Shown: piece by piece, positions 18,498-25,801 of the stretch
Layout of the letters: each line of letters begins with the position of its first letter
Position numbering within the stretch: the stretch's first letter is position 1
NCBI GenBank assembly: GCA_964632165.1
Contig: CAZWCZ010000005.1
Coordinates: forward strand, 12,382 to 76,381
Source of the DNA: SIG299 sp964632165
GTDB taxonomy: Bacteria; Bacillota; Clostridia; Lachnospirales; Lachnospiraceae
Length of the DNA stretch: 64,000 nt
Reading direction: 5' to 3'
Position numbers and translations under genes: made by a program
Notes under the pieces: generated by a model
The model's input: the letters and a program-made list of their open reading frames with translations, nothing else
Database searches by the model: none
What the model was told of the DNA's origin: nothing

Positions 18498-18806
18498 ATG
18501 TACGCAATTATTGCAACAGGTGGTAAACAGTACAAAGTAGCCGAAGGCGATATCATTAATGTAGAAAAGCTTGGAGTAGAAGCTGGTCAGACTGTTACAT
18601 TCGACGAAGTTCTCGTAGTAAACAATGGTTCTGTTCAGGTTGGTAATCCAACTGTTGCCGGTGCAAGTGTTAATGCAACTGTAATCGGTGATGTTAAGGG
18701 CAAGAAGGTTATTGTTTACAAGTACAAGAGAAAGACCGGTTATCACAATAAGAACGGTCACAGACAGTCTTACACAAAGGTTAAGATTGAAAAGATTAAT
18801 GCTTAA
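18498..18806 (+). CDS. rplU: 50S ribosomal protein L21
   Basis: 102-residue L21, start MYAIIATGGKQYKV and C-terminal KRKTGYHNKNGHRQSYTKV, both family signatures. AGGAGGTG is six bases before ATG 18498; the GTG at 18489 is part of that site. First gene of the rplU-prp-rpmA operon. Confidence 0.98.
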   Translation: MYAIIATGGKQYKVAEGDIINVEKLGVEAGQTVTFDEVLVVNNGSVQVGNPTVAGASVNATVIGDVKGKKVIVYKYKRKTGYHNKNGHRQSYTKVKIEKINA

Positions 18807-18808
18807 TT

Positions 18809-19129
18809 ATGATCAACGTATCACGGATTAAGGACGAATACGGTATGAATACCGGTTTCCGCGTGGAAGGACATGCAGGATATGCAGATTCAGGTTCGGA
18901 TATCATCTGCGCCGCGGTATCTGCACTGGTAATCAATACCATAAATTCAATTGAAACATTTACAGAAGATAAGTTTTCCTGCAAGCAGGACGAACTCAGT
19001 GGTTTGATTGAATTTATCCTTGTTTCTGAAATCAGCAAAGAATCTGAATTGCTTATGGATTCTTTATTCCTTGGATTAAAAGGAATTGAAAAAGATTACG
19101 GGAAACGATTTATAAAAGTTAGAGCATGA
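18809..19129 (+). CDS. prp: Ribosomal-processing cysteine protease Prp
   Basis: YsxB-type protease that removes the N-terminal extension of L27 before assembly. The 106-residue protein has the catalytic pair in GHAGYADSGSDIICAAVSAL: His (about 22) and Cys (about 34). It lies between rplU and rpmA, two bases after the rplU stop, and the L27 encoded next carries the extension it cuts. Confidence 0.95.
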   Translation: MINVSRIKDEYGMNTGFRVEGHAGYADSGSDIICAAVSALVINTINSIETFTEDKFSCKQDELSGLIEFILVSEISKESELLMDSLFLGLKGIEKDYGKRFIKVRA

Positions 19130-19177
19130 TTCCGTTTATCCGGGTCATGCAGGGATTATAATAAGGAGGTATAGGTT

Positions 19178-19465
19178 ATGTTTCAGATGAACCTTCAGTT
19201 TTTTGCTCACAAAAAGGGCGTTGGTTCTACTAAGAACGGTAGAGATTCTGAGTCCAAGAGACTTGGTGCAAAAAGAGCCGATGGTCAGTTCGTTTTAGCT
19301 GGTAATATTCTTTACAGACAGCGTGGAACAAAGATTCACCCAGGTGTGAATGTAGGCCGTGGCGGCGATGATACATTATATGCTTTAGTTGATGGCGTAT
19401 TAAGATTTGAGAGAAAAGGCAGAGACAAGAAGCAGGCTTCTGTTTACCCTGTTGAAGCTGAATAA
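19178..19465 (+). CDS. rpmA: 50S ribosomal protein L27 with cleavable N-terminus
   Basis: 95 residues. The start MFQMNLQFFAHKKGVGS contains the LQFF/AHKKG site processed by Prp in Firmicutes, so mature L27 should begin at Ala10. GRDSESKRLGAKRADGQFV is the L27 core. AAGGAGG precedes ATG. A terminator follows directly. Confidence 0.98.
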   Translation: MFQMNLQFFAHKKGVGSTKNGRDSESKRLGAKRADGQFVLAGNILYRQRGTKIHPGVNVGRGGDDTLYALVDGVLRFERKGRDKKQASVYPVEAE

Positions 19466-19476
19466 TGCAACCAACG

Positions 19477-19517
19477 AAACCCTGAATTCAAGAGTCATCC
19501 TGGATTTAGGGTTTTTT
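19477..19517 (+). terminator. Intrinsic terminator after rpmA
   Basis: AAACCCT (19477-19483) pairs with AGGGTTT (19508-19514), with a partly paired 24-base apical part (GAATTC/GGATTT), followed by T residues to 19517. Confidence 0.82.
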
Positions 19518-19561
19518 ATTCCTAATAAATCATTGTTTCAAAAGAAAGATAGAGGGTAGCT

Positions 19562-20854
19562 ATGTTTGCTGATAGAGCTGAAATTTATATCCGCTCCGGA
19601 AAAGGCGGTGATGGGCACGTAAGTTTCCGCAGAGAACTTTTTGTAGCTGCAGGTGGTCCAAACGGCGGTGACGGCGGTCGCGGCGGTGATGTAATATTTG
19701 AAGTAGATACCGGAATGAATACACTGGCAGAATATCGATACGTCAGAAAATATTGTGCAGAAGACGGAGAAAATGGCGGAAAAAATAATTGTACCGGTCG
19801 TGACGGAAAAGATATCATATTAAAAGTTCCAGAAGGAACCGTAATTCGTGATGCGGCTTCCGGAAAAGTTATTGCGGATATGTCCCATGACAATAAGAGA
19901 GAACTTATCCTGCGCGGCGGTCGCGGTGGAAAAGGGAACCAGCATTATGCTACGGCAACCATGCAGGTTCCGATGTATGCCCAACCGGGACAAAATTATC
20001 TTGAATTGAATGTTATTCTTGAATTGAAGGTAATTGCTGACGTCGGTTTGGTTGGCTTTCCAAATGTCGGAAAATCTACATTTTTGAGCAGAGTATCCAA
20101 TGCAAAGCCTAAAATCGCCAACTACCATTTTACAACGCTGAATCCAAATCTTGGTGTTGTAGATCTGAAGAATGGAGAAGGCGGATTTGTAATTGCTGAC
20201 ATTCCGGGACTGATTGAAGGTGCTTCAGAAGGTGTCGGACTGGGACATGAATTTTTACGTCATATTGAACGGACAAAGGTGCTGATCCATATTGTAGATG
20301 CTGCCGGCACAGAAGGAAGAGATCCGGTAGAAGATATTCGTGCCATCAATAAAGAGCTTTTTGCTTATAATGAGACCATTTCAAAAAAACCACAGGTCAT
20401 TGCTGCGAATAAACTGGATGTTTTATACGGAGAAGAAAAAGACATTGCAATGGAACTTCTTAAGACAGAATTGGAACCGGAAGGGATGAAGATCTTTCCG
20501 ATTTCAGCAGCTACCGGAGAAGGAATTGATGAACTTCTGTATTATGTACACGATATGTTGAAGAATATCAAAGAAGAGCCTATCGTATTTGCAAAAGAAT
20601 TTTTCCCTGAATCATTAGAAGTGAGTAGTGAACCGTATTTTGTAGAATATGATGCAGAAGATGATGTCTATGTTGTAGAGGGGCCTAGGATTGAAAAAAT
20701 GCTGGGATACACGAATATTGATTCTGAAAAAGGTTTTGAATTTTTCCAGAAGTTTTTAAAGACTAATGGGATTTTAGAAGAATTAGAGGCACTCGGAATC
20801 AAGGATGGCGATACCGTACGTATGTATGGTCTGCAGTTCGATTATTACAAGTAA
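19562..20854 (+). CDS. obgE: GTPase Obg (CgtA)
   Basis: Essential GTPase in 50S assembly and stress signalling. The glycine-rich Obg fold (about 1-158; GGPNGGDGGRGGDV) is followed by the G domain with GFPNVGKST (G1), DIPGLIEG (G3) and NKLD (G4), then an OCT domain at the C-terminus (about 350-430). It starts a ribosome-maturation run with yhbY, yqeK and rsfS. Confidence 0.97.
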   Translation: MFADRAEIYIRSGKGGDGHVSFRRELFVAAGGPNGGDGGRGGDVIFEVDTGMNTLAEYRYVRKYCAEDGENGGKNNCTGRDGKDIILKVPEGTVIRDAASGKVIADMSHDNKRELILRGGRGGKGNQHYATATMQVPMYAQPGQNYLELNVILELKVIADVGLVGFPNVGKSTFLSRVSNAKPKIANYHFTTLNPNLGVVDLKNGEGGFVIADIPGLIEGASEGVGLGHEFLRHIERTKVLIHIVDAAGTEGRDPVEDIRAINKELFAYNETISKKPQVIAANKLDVLYGEEKDIAMELLKTELEPEGMKIFPISAATGEGIDELLYYVHDMLKNIKEEPIVFAKEFFPESLEVSSEPYFVEYDAEDDVYVVEGPRIEKMLGYTNIDSEKGFEFFQKFLKTNGILEELEALGIKDGDTVRMYGLQFDYYK

Positions 20855-20885
20855 GATTGTTTTTTATAAGGAAAGGAGTACTATA

Positions 20886-21176
20886 ATGACAAGCAAACAG
20901 CGTTCTTATTTAAAAGGACTTGCCATGAATATTGATCCAATCTTTCAGATTGGTAAATCCAGTCTGACACCGGAATTTACGGAAAGTATCATTGAAGTAT
21001 TAGAAGCAAGAGAACTGATCAAAATTACTGTTTTAAAGAATTGTCAGGATGATCCAAAAGAACTGGCAATTGTTTTGGCAGAGCGCACGCATTCTGAAGT
21101 AGTACAGGTCATCGGAAAGAAGATCGTACTTTATAAAGAATCTAAAAATAAAAAGAAGATTGAACTTCCGAAATGA
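20886..21176 (+). CDS. yhbY: YhbY family RNA-binding protein (CRM domain)
   Basis: 96-residue single CRM domain that associates with pre-50S particles. MTSKQRSYLKGLAMNIDPIFQIGKSSL is the canonical start; GKKIVLYKESK ends the domain. AAAGGAG precedes ATG 20886. Its stop overlaps the yqeK start (ATGA). Confidence 0.93.
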   Translation: MTSKQRSYLKGLAMNIDPIFQIGKSSLTPEFTESIIEVLEARELIKITVLKNCQDDPKELAIVLAERTHSEVVQVIGKKIVLYKESKNKKKIELPK

Positions 21177-21775
21177 GTTCTATGACGTTTACAACAGAAG
21201 ATATCCTTAAAACAGAAGAAAAATTGCAGAAAATATTACCTCCCAAGCGATATCTGCATACATTAGGTGTAGCATATCTTTCAGCTTCCCTTGCCATGTG
21301 CCATGGAATCTCACAGAGAAATGCGCTGATGGCAGGTCTTTTGCATGATTGTGCAAAAGCATATCCGAATGAAGAACTCAGGGAAAAATGCAGGTCATTA
21401 AATCTTGATGTGTCAGAATATGAAATGCGTATTCCTCAGCTGCTGCATGCTGCCTATGGAGCATATCTTGCACAAAAAGAATATGCAGTTAAAGAGGCGG
21501 AAATCCTTCAGGCCGTTCGATATCATACCGTAGGACGACCTAATATGACAAAACTCGAACAGATTGTATTTCTTGCTGATTATCTGGAGCCGGAAAGAAC
21601 ACAGGTTACCAAACCTTCGTTAGATGAAATACGTAAGATCGCATTTTCCAATCTGGACGAAGCAATGTATCTGGTATTAAAAAATACGCTTCGATATATG
21701 GAAGAATCGAAACAGGAAATTGCACCGGAAACCTACAAAACATTTCAGGACTATGTCAATAAAAGGATGGGATGA
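21173..21775 (+). CDS. yqeK: YqeK-family HD phosphohydrolase (Ap4A hydrolase)
   Basis: Predicted symmetrical Ap4A hydrolase producing two ADP. HD-domain metal ligands are in RYLHTLGV (His), GLLHDCAK (His-Asp), LLHAAYG (His), YHTVG (His) and ADYLEPER. 200 residues. The start overlaps the yhbY stop; ATG 21182 is a possible alternative. In most Firmicutes nadD sits immediately upstream; it is absent here. Confidence 0.9.
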   Translation: MSSMTFTTEDILKTEEKLQKILPPKRYLHTLGVAYLSASLAMCHGISQRNALMAGLLHDCAKAYPNEELREKCRSLNLDVSEYEMRIPQLLHAAYGAYLAQKEYAVKEAEILQAVRYHTVGRPNMTKLEQIVFLADYLEPERTQVTKPSLDEIRKIAFSNLDEAMYLVLKNTLRYMEESKQEIAPETYKTFQDYVNKRMG

Positions 21776-21778
21776 TCT

Positions 21779-22129
21779 ATGGAAAAGACAAAACTGATCG
21801 TAAAGACGGCAGTGCGTGCTTTAAATGATAAAAAAGGAGAAGATATCAAAGTGATCGATATCGGAGAGGTATCTACGCTTGCAGACTATTTTATCATTGT
21901 AAACGGAACCAATCAGCCACAGGTAGATGCCTTAGTAGATACGGTAACAGAAGAACTGATAAAAGAAGGGATTCATGCAATCCGCGTAGAAGGCATACAC
22001 AGTTCAGGATGGATCCTGATGGATTACGGTGATGTGGTAATTCATGTATTTTCAAAAGAAGACCGTCTGTTCTATGACCTGGAAAGGATTTGGAGAGACG
22101 GAAGAGAAGTAAACACAGAACTATTATGA
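21779..22129 (+). CDS. rsfS: Ribosome silencing factor RsfS
   Basis: 116-residue factor that binds L14 and blocks subunit joining in starvation. ADYFIIVNGTNQPQVDALVD and GWILMDYGDVVIHVFSKEDR are family signatures. Starts four bases after yqeK and ends at a strong terminator. Confidence 0.96.
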   Translation: MEKTKLIVKTAVRALNDKKGEDIKVIDIGEVSTLADYFIIVNGTNQPQVDALVDTVTEELIKEGIHAIRVEGIHSSGWILMDYGDVVIHVFSKEDRLFYDLERIWRDGREVNTELL

Positions 22130-22140
22130 TACAGAACCGT

Positions 22141-22178
22141 AAAAAATGCCGCGAAAAATAAAATTCGCGGCATTTTTT
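22141..22178. terminator. Bidirectional terminator between rsfS and lexA
   Basis: A perfect 15-pair stem: AAAAAATGCCGCGAA (22141-22155) with TTCGCGGCATTTTTT (22164-22178), loop of eight bases. The A- and T-runs serve both converging genes. Confidence 0.95.
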
Positions 22179-22197
22179 CTGTAATTGAAAACAGATC

Positions 22198-22815
22198 TTA
22201 ACGGAATAAACGAAACAATCCAATGACTTTTCCTAAAATTTCAACTTCTGGAACAATGATCGGATCCATATAATCATTTTCCGGCTGCAGCCGGTAGTGA
22301 TCTTTTTCTTTATAGAATGTTTTTACGGTAACGGAATCCTCTATTAATGCAACGACAAAATCACCATTATTTGCATGAGACTGCCTTTGGACTAAAATAC
22401 TGTCTCCGTCAAAAATACCGGCATTGATCATACTTTCACCGCGAACTTTTAACATAAAAGTTTCTGTATTTGGCATATATTCCGTAGGAATAGGGAAATA
22501 ATTCTCTATATTTTCCACAGCAAGTATCGGCTGGCCGGCAGTCACAGTGCCAACAATAGGGACATTTACGATTTCACGGCGCGTCAGATTGAAATTATCA
22601 TCTACAATTTCAATTGCACGAGGCTTTGCAGGATCACGCCGTATGTAGCCGTTTTTCTCTAAAGTTTCTAAATGAGCATGTACGCTGGATGTAGACTTTA
22701 AATGAACTGCTTCGCAAATTTCGCGGACTGCAGGAGGGTAGCCTTTGCTGAGAATTTCATTTTTCATAAACTCTAAAATCTCTTTTTGCTTTGAAGAAAT
22801 TTTTCCGTAAGCCAT
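22198..22815 (-). CDS. lexA: LexA repressor
   Basis: SOS repressor, 205 residues. The N-terminal winged helix (about 1-70) is followed by the self-cleavage site Ala93-Gly94 (TAGQ) and the catalytic Ser128 (GESM) and Lys165 (TVKT). GGAGG precedes ATG. Three LexA-type boxes lie in the gap shared with the divergent division-inhibitor gene, so both genes should be repressed by LexA and induced by DNA damage. Confidence 0.97.
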   Translation of the reverse strand: MAYGKISSKQKEILEFMKNEILSKGYPPAVREICEAVHLKSTSSVHAHLETLEKNGYIRRDPAKPRAIEIVDDNFNLTRREIVNVPIVGTVTAGQPILAVENIENYFPIPTEYMPNTETFMLKVRGESMINAGIFDGDSILVQRQSHANNGDFVVALIEDSVTVKTFYKEKDHYRLQPENDYMDPIIVPEVEILGKVIGLFRLFR

Positions 22816-22855
22816 AGTAACCTCCGTTCATAATCAGATAGATTTTTATAATTCT

Positions 22856-22884
22856 ATTAAAACACAAGAACAAACATTTGTCAA
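22856..22884 (-). promoter_or_regulatory. Predicted lexA promoter
   Basis: Minus strand TTGACA (22879-22884) and TTTAAT (22856-22861), 17-base spacer. The -35 overlaps a LexA box. Confidence 0.75.
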
Positions 22885-22895
22885 ACACAAGTTCG
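22882..22895. promoter_or_regulatory. LexA box 1
   Basis: CAAACACAAGTTCG fits the Gram-positive SOS operator CRAAC-N4-GTTYG. It overlaps the lexA -35 element. Confidence 0.8.
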
Positions 22896-22914
22896 ATTTT
22901 TTTATCAAAAGCTA

Positions 22915-22942
22915 TTGACAAACATTTGTTTGGTGGTATAAT
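22915..22942 (+). promoter_or_regulatory. Predicted promoter of the yneA-like gene
   Basis: TTGACA (22915-22920), 16-base spacer, TATAAT (22937-22942). LexA box 2 starts inside the -35 and fills the spacer, which would block polymerase directly. Confidence 0.85.
22919..22932. promoter_or_regulatory. LexA box 2
   Basis: CAAACATTTGTTTG is a perfect palindrome fitting CRAAC-N4-GTTYG, placed across the yneA-like promoter. Confidence 0.85.
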
Positions 22943-22957
22943 AAGAACAAAGATTCG

Positions 22958-22971
22958 AGAACAGAGGTTCG
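22958..22971. promoter_or_regulatory. LexA box 3
   Basis: AGAACAGAGGTTCG matches GAAC-N4-GTTC with one outer mismatch; it lies in the 5' leader just before the yneA-like gene. Confidence 0.75.
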
Positions 22972-22993
22972 ATTATAAGTGGAGGGGAAGCGT

Positions 22994-23326
22994 ATGAGAA
23001 ATCGTGTTCAGCAATTGCAGAAAAGAAATCCGGAGGTTACTTTAAAAATTTCAATTTTTGTTCTGTTTGTTCTCATTTTATTAGTTTTTGTTTTGCTTTT
23101 TTTACCGCAGAAAACAGCAGAAGCAAAAAATGCACCTACCGGTACGTATAGGATAATTTCCATTGAAATTCAGCCTGGAGATACTTTGTGGAGCATTGCT
23201 ACAGAGTATTTTAGTGATGATTTTGGCTCTGTACAATCCTATATCAGCGAAATTAAACGTATGAATGAAATTACCTCAGATACTTTATATGCAGGTGCAT
23301 TTTTGGTGGTGCCGTATTACCAATAA
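22994..23326 (+). CDS. yneA: YneA-like SOS cell-division suppressor (TM + LysM)
   Basis: 110-residue protein: a short basic N-terminus, one transmembrane helix (about 17-37), and a C-terminal LysM domain (IQPGDTLWSIATEYF to LVVPYYQ) facing outside. This layout and the divergent position beside lexA match B. subtilis YneA and related proteins that halt septation during the SOS response. GGAGGGG precedes ATG 22994; the upstream GTG 22979 is part of that site. The call rests on architecture and regulation, since these proteins diverge fast. Confidence 0.85.
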   Translation: MRNRVQQLQKRNPEVTLKISIFVLFVLILLVFVLLFLPQKTAEAKNAPTGTYRIISIEIQPGDTLWSIATEYFSDDFGSVQSYISEIKRMNEITSDTLYAGAFLVVPYYQ

Positions 23327-23370
23327 ATATCCTAAGAATTAATTGATAAAAATAATGTCTTGCTTACTTA

Positions 23371-24090
23371 TTATTTCTTTTGCCAAGCAGGTAAAGAGCT
23401 GTCTGTTACTGCGTGAAAAAGCCGTTCGGCAACACCGGGGCTGTCTTCATTTAACTGTTTTACCAGATCTTTTGCATATTCTCGTTTTGTATATCCATCA
23501 GCAGGGCACGGATTCTTTTGTACCGGCAGCTGATATATGTTCTTAAATCCGATGATATCAGCTTCCCTGACGTAAAGGAATGGTCGTATCAATGTAATAT
23601 CCATTCTATCCAAATAAGTGACGGGAGAAAATGTATAAAACCGTCCTTCATAAATGAGGGACATCAGCATTGTTTCAATGACATCGTCCTTATGATGCGC
23701 ATATGCTGATTTGTTGCATCCAAGGCGCTTTGCCTCTTCGTTAAAAGCACCTTTTCTCATTTTTGCACACAAGGAGCATGGATTAGTTTCCTCACGATTT
23801 TGAAAGATTACTTCAGCGATATCGGTTTTTATAATAGTGTATGGGACTTCGAGATCATCACAGAGCTTTTTTATTTCTGTTAAATCAAAGCCGTTAAACC
23901 CAAGATCAACGGTAATGGCTTCCAAGGTAAATTTTTTAGGATAAAAACGTCGCAATCCGGCAAGAGCATATAGCAGTGCAAGACTGTCTTTACCACCGGA
24001 AATACCGACAGCAATTTTATCTCCATCATCAATCATATGATAATCATCGATAGCTTTTCGCGTAAGACTCATCAGGCGTTGTAATTTCAT
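23371..24090 (-). CDS. TtcA-family PP-loop tRNA-thiolation-type protein
   Basis: 239-residue adenylating enzyme of the TtcA group, which 2-thiolates tRNA C32 in Gammaproteobacteria. The PP-loop SGGKDS is at 31-36, and the cysteines that hold the [4Fe-4S] cluster are at 105, 108 (CSLC) and 195 (NPCPADG). Firmicute members may modify another position, so the exact product is open. AGGAGG precedes ATG. It is a monocistronic unit between yneA and the DUF1540 gene. Confidence 0.85.
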   Translation of the reverse strand: MKLQRLMSLTRKAIDDYHMIDDGDKIAVGISGGKDSLALLYALAGLRRFYPKKFTLEAITVDLGFNGFDLTEIKKLCDDLEVPYTIIKTDIAEVIFQNREETNPCSLCAKMRKGAFNEEAKRLGCNKSAYAHHKDDVIETMLMSLIYEGRFYTFSPVTYLDRMDITLIRPFLYVREADIIGFKNIYQLPVQKNPCPADGYTKREYAKDLVKQLNEDSPGVAERLFHAVTDSSLPAWQKK

Positions 24091-24132
24091 TAATTCCTCC
24101 TAAGATTAAATGACTTTTTGTTGTATGACACA

Positions 24133-24161
24133 ATTATACCATATCATGGAACTAAATTTAA
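24133..24161 (-). promoter_or_regulatory. Predicted promoter of the ttcA-like gene
   Basis: Perfect minus-strand -10 TATAAT (24133-24138); weak -35 TTAAAT (24156-24161) at 17 bases. Confidence 0.6.
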
Positions 24162-24242
24162 GAGGAAATTTCTGATGATCCCGTTTGGGTAGACATTAAT
24201 ATGATGGTCATATAAAAAAAGCAGTTTTGCTTGATTTTATAC

Positions 24243-24280
24243 TTATTATTTCGCTAAACTCGCGTTTAGCGAAATAATAA
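24243..24280. repeat. Perfect 17-bp inverted repeat (palindromic element)
   Basis: TTATTATTTCGCTAAAC (24243-24259) and its exact complement (24264-24280) around TCGC. No T-run follows on either strand, so it is not a standard terminator. An outer pair, AAAGCAG near 24218-24224 and CTGCTTT near 24299-24305, sits 18 bases from each arm. This lies in the 323-base stretch 24091-24413, which otherwise holds the ttcA promoter and a second hairpin and no gene that I can support. Confidence 0.75.
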
Positions 24281-24338
24281 AGAGTGTGCGAAACCGCCCT
24301 GCTTTCTGCCATATACAGGTAATTTTTATGTAAAATGC

Positions 24339-24401
24339 GGAACTTAAAGAGAAAATTATCATTGATATTCTCGGATATGTTTGCTCTTTAAGTTCCTTTT
24401 T
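24339..24401 (+). terminator. Terminator-like hairpin with no obvious upstream gene
   Basis: GGAACTTAAAGAG (24339-24351) pairs perfectly with CTCTTTAAGTTCC (24384-24396), loop 32 bases with internal pairing (GAGAA/TTCTC), followed by TTTTTC on the plus strand. It also lies just downstream of the minus-strand DUF1540 gene, which it may terminate, though the T-run is on the other strand. Confidence 0.55.
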
Positions 24402-24413
24402 CAGTTTAACAGC

Positions 24414-24590
24414 TTAACAGCATTTCTTTTTTTCAAAGGACTCACAATCGGTACACTGTTTTTCAGTTGGATTTGCTTCATGTGTGCCGATCAGAATGTG
24501 ATCCAGACTGCAGTAATTTTCGTTCTTTGCATGATGTTCACAATTTTTGATAGTACACTGAATACTTTCATTCTTTCCATTCATTAACAT
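24414..24590 (-). CDS. DUF1540 domain protein (small Cys-rich)
   Basis: 58 residues, starting MLMNGKNESIQCTIKNCEHH. The spacing of cysteines (SIQCTIKNCEHH, NYCSLDHI, QCTDCESF) is that of DUF1540, a small presumably metal-binding domain common in Clostridia. AAAGGAGAG lies nine bases before the ATG. Too short for many gene finders; the antisense open frame at 24381-24587 is its shadow. Function unknown. I see no strong promoter in the 144 bases between it and the recombinase gene. Confidence 0.85.
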   Translation of the reverse strand: MLMNGKNESIQCTIKNCEHHAKNENYCSLDHILIGTHEANPTEKQCTDCESFEKKKCC

Positions 24591-24688
24591 AGTTCAGCTC
24601 TCCTTTTTACTCTGAATATTTGTAACAATCAAAGTATTTACAAAAAGTAAACTGTTTATGCATAACATAAGTTGCTTTTCTAGGTTTT

Positions 24689-24717
24689 TTGCGATAAACT
24701 AAATTAGATACTTTAAT
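24689..24717 (+). promoter_or_regulatory. Possible promoter of the recombinase gene
   Basis: TTGCGA (24689-24694), 17-base spacer, TTTAAT (24712-24717). A second option, TTGCTT/TAAACT at 17 bases, lies slightly upstream. Either is imperfect. Confidence 0.4.
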
Positions 24718-24734
24718 TAGAAACGAGGATCCAA

Positions 24735-25799
24735 ATGAAGGAACGTACTTATTATGAAGAAAAAAATATTGAAAATATTAAAAAACTTCGGGCTCTGGAA
24801 CAGGAACTCCCACCATATGTCACTACATTTTTTCGAGGAATTGAACCCTATACTGCTTCCAGGACTCGAATTGCCTATGCGATCGATTTAAAAACATTTT
24901 TTGAATACATAAGATTTGCAAATCCTTCCTATCGAGATTCCGAACTACGTGATATAAAATTTGAAATTTTAACGCAATTAAAGGCGAGTGATATTGAAGA
25001 ATTTTTGGAGCATTTAAAATACTATATAACTGCAGACGGAAAAGAAATCACAAATTCCGAATCCGGGATCAAGAGAAAGCTTTCTACGCTCCGATCTTTT
25101 TATAATTATTTTCATACACATCAGATCATTAATGAAAATCCTACCCTGCAGGTAAAAATGCCTAAAATGCACGAAAAAAACATTATTCGCATGGATTCAG
25201 AAGAAGTTGTCGAATTTCTTGATACTGTAGAAAGTGGGAACAATCTGACAAAAAATCAAATGTCTTTTCATAAAAAAACAAAAATTCGTGATCTTGCATT
25301 AACTACTCTTCTACTTGGTACCGGAATCCGTGTTTCTGAATGTGTAGGATTGAATCTGAAAGATGTTGATTTTCAAAATGACCGCATTAATATTATCAGA
25401 AAAGGCGGATACGAATCTTTTGTATATTTTGGAACGGAAGTAAAGAAAGCTTTGTCAGCTTATATGGAAGAACGTAAGAAAATGATTCCTGAAAGCGGAA
25501 GTGAAAATGCGCTCTTTCTTTCTAACCGTATGCAGCGGATCAGTGTCCGTACAGTAGAAATCCTGGTAAAAAAGTATGCTGTTTCTTCAGGAACAACCAA
25601 GAAAATCACACCACATAAGCTTAGAAGTACCTATGGCACACAATTATACAAAGAAACCGGCGACATCTATTTAGTTGCAGATGTATTGGGACATAAAGAT
25701 GTAAATACAACAAAAAAGCATTATGCTGCTCTGGAAGAAGAACGACGCCGCAGCGCAAAGGACGCAGTAACGCTACGTAAAAAAAATGAAGCTGATTAG
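24735..25799 (+). CDS. Tyrosine recombinase, XerS-like
   Basis: 354-residue site-specific recombinase with the full catalytic set: Arg199 (GTGIRVSE), Lys223, His294 and Arg297 (HKLR), His320 (LGHKDV) and Tyr330. The N-terminal SAM-like DNA-binding domain spans about 25-130. Length and motifs around residues 180-225 (KIRDLALTTLLLGTGIR) recall XerS, the single-recombinase chromosome-dimer resolvase of streptococci. No excisionase, att repeats or phage genes flank it, so a housekeeping role is more likely than a mobile element. GAGG precedes the ATG. Confidence 0.8.
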   Translation: MKERTYYEEKNIENIKKLRALEQELPPYVTTFFRGIEPYTASRTRIAYAIDLKTFFEYIRFANPSYRDSELRDIKFEILTQLKASDIEEFLEHLKYYITADGKEITNSESGIKRKLSTLRSFYNYFHTHQIINENPTLQVKMPKMHEKNIIRMDSEEVVEFLDTVESGNNLTKNQMSFHKKTKIRDLALTTLLLGTGIRVSECVGLNLKDVDFQNDRINIIRKGGYESFVYFGTEVKKALSAYMEERKKMIPESGSENALFLSNRMQRISVRTVEILVKKYAVSSGTTKKITPHKLRSTYGTQLYKETGDIYLVADVLGHKDVNTTKKHYAALEEERRRSAKDAVTLRKKNEAD

Positions 25800-25801
25800 A
25801 A

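Noticed and set aside
23340..23385. A/T-only hairpin after the yneA-like gene as a terminator
   Set aside because: Stem is only AT pairs with no clean T-run on the coding strand; too weak to report as a feature.
24381..24587. 68-residue plus-strand open frame
   Set aside because: It is antisense to the DUF1540 gene, lies over the terminator-like hairpin, and has no ribosome binding site.
24655..24668. TTATGCATAA palindrome as half of a dif site
   Set aside because: No 11-6-11 or difSL-like arrangement around it; a ten-base AT-rich palindrome is expected by chance.
24735..25799. Recombinase gene as a marker of a prophage or integrative element
   Set aside because: No flanking direct repeats, tRNA target, excisionase, replication or structural genes were seen within several kilobases.
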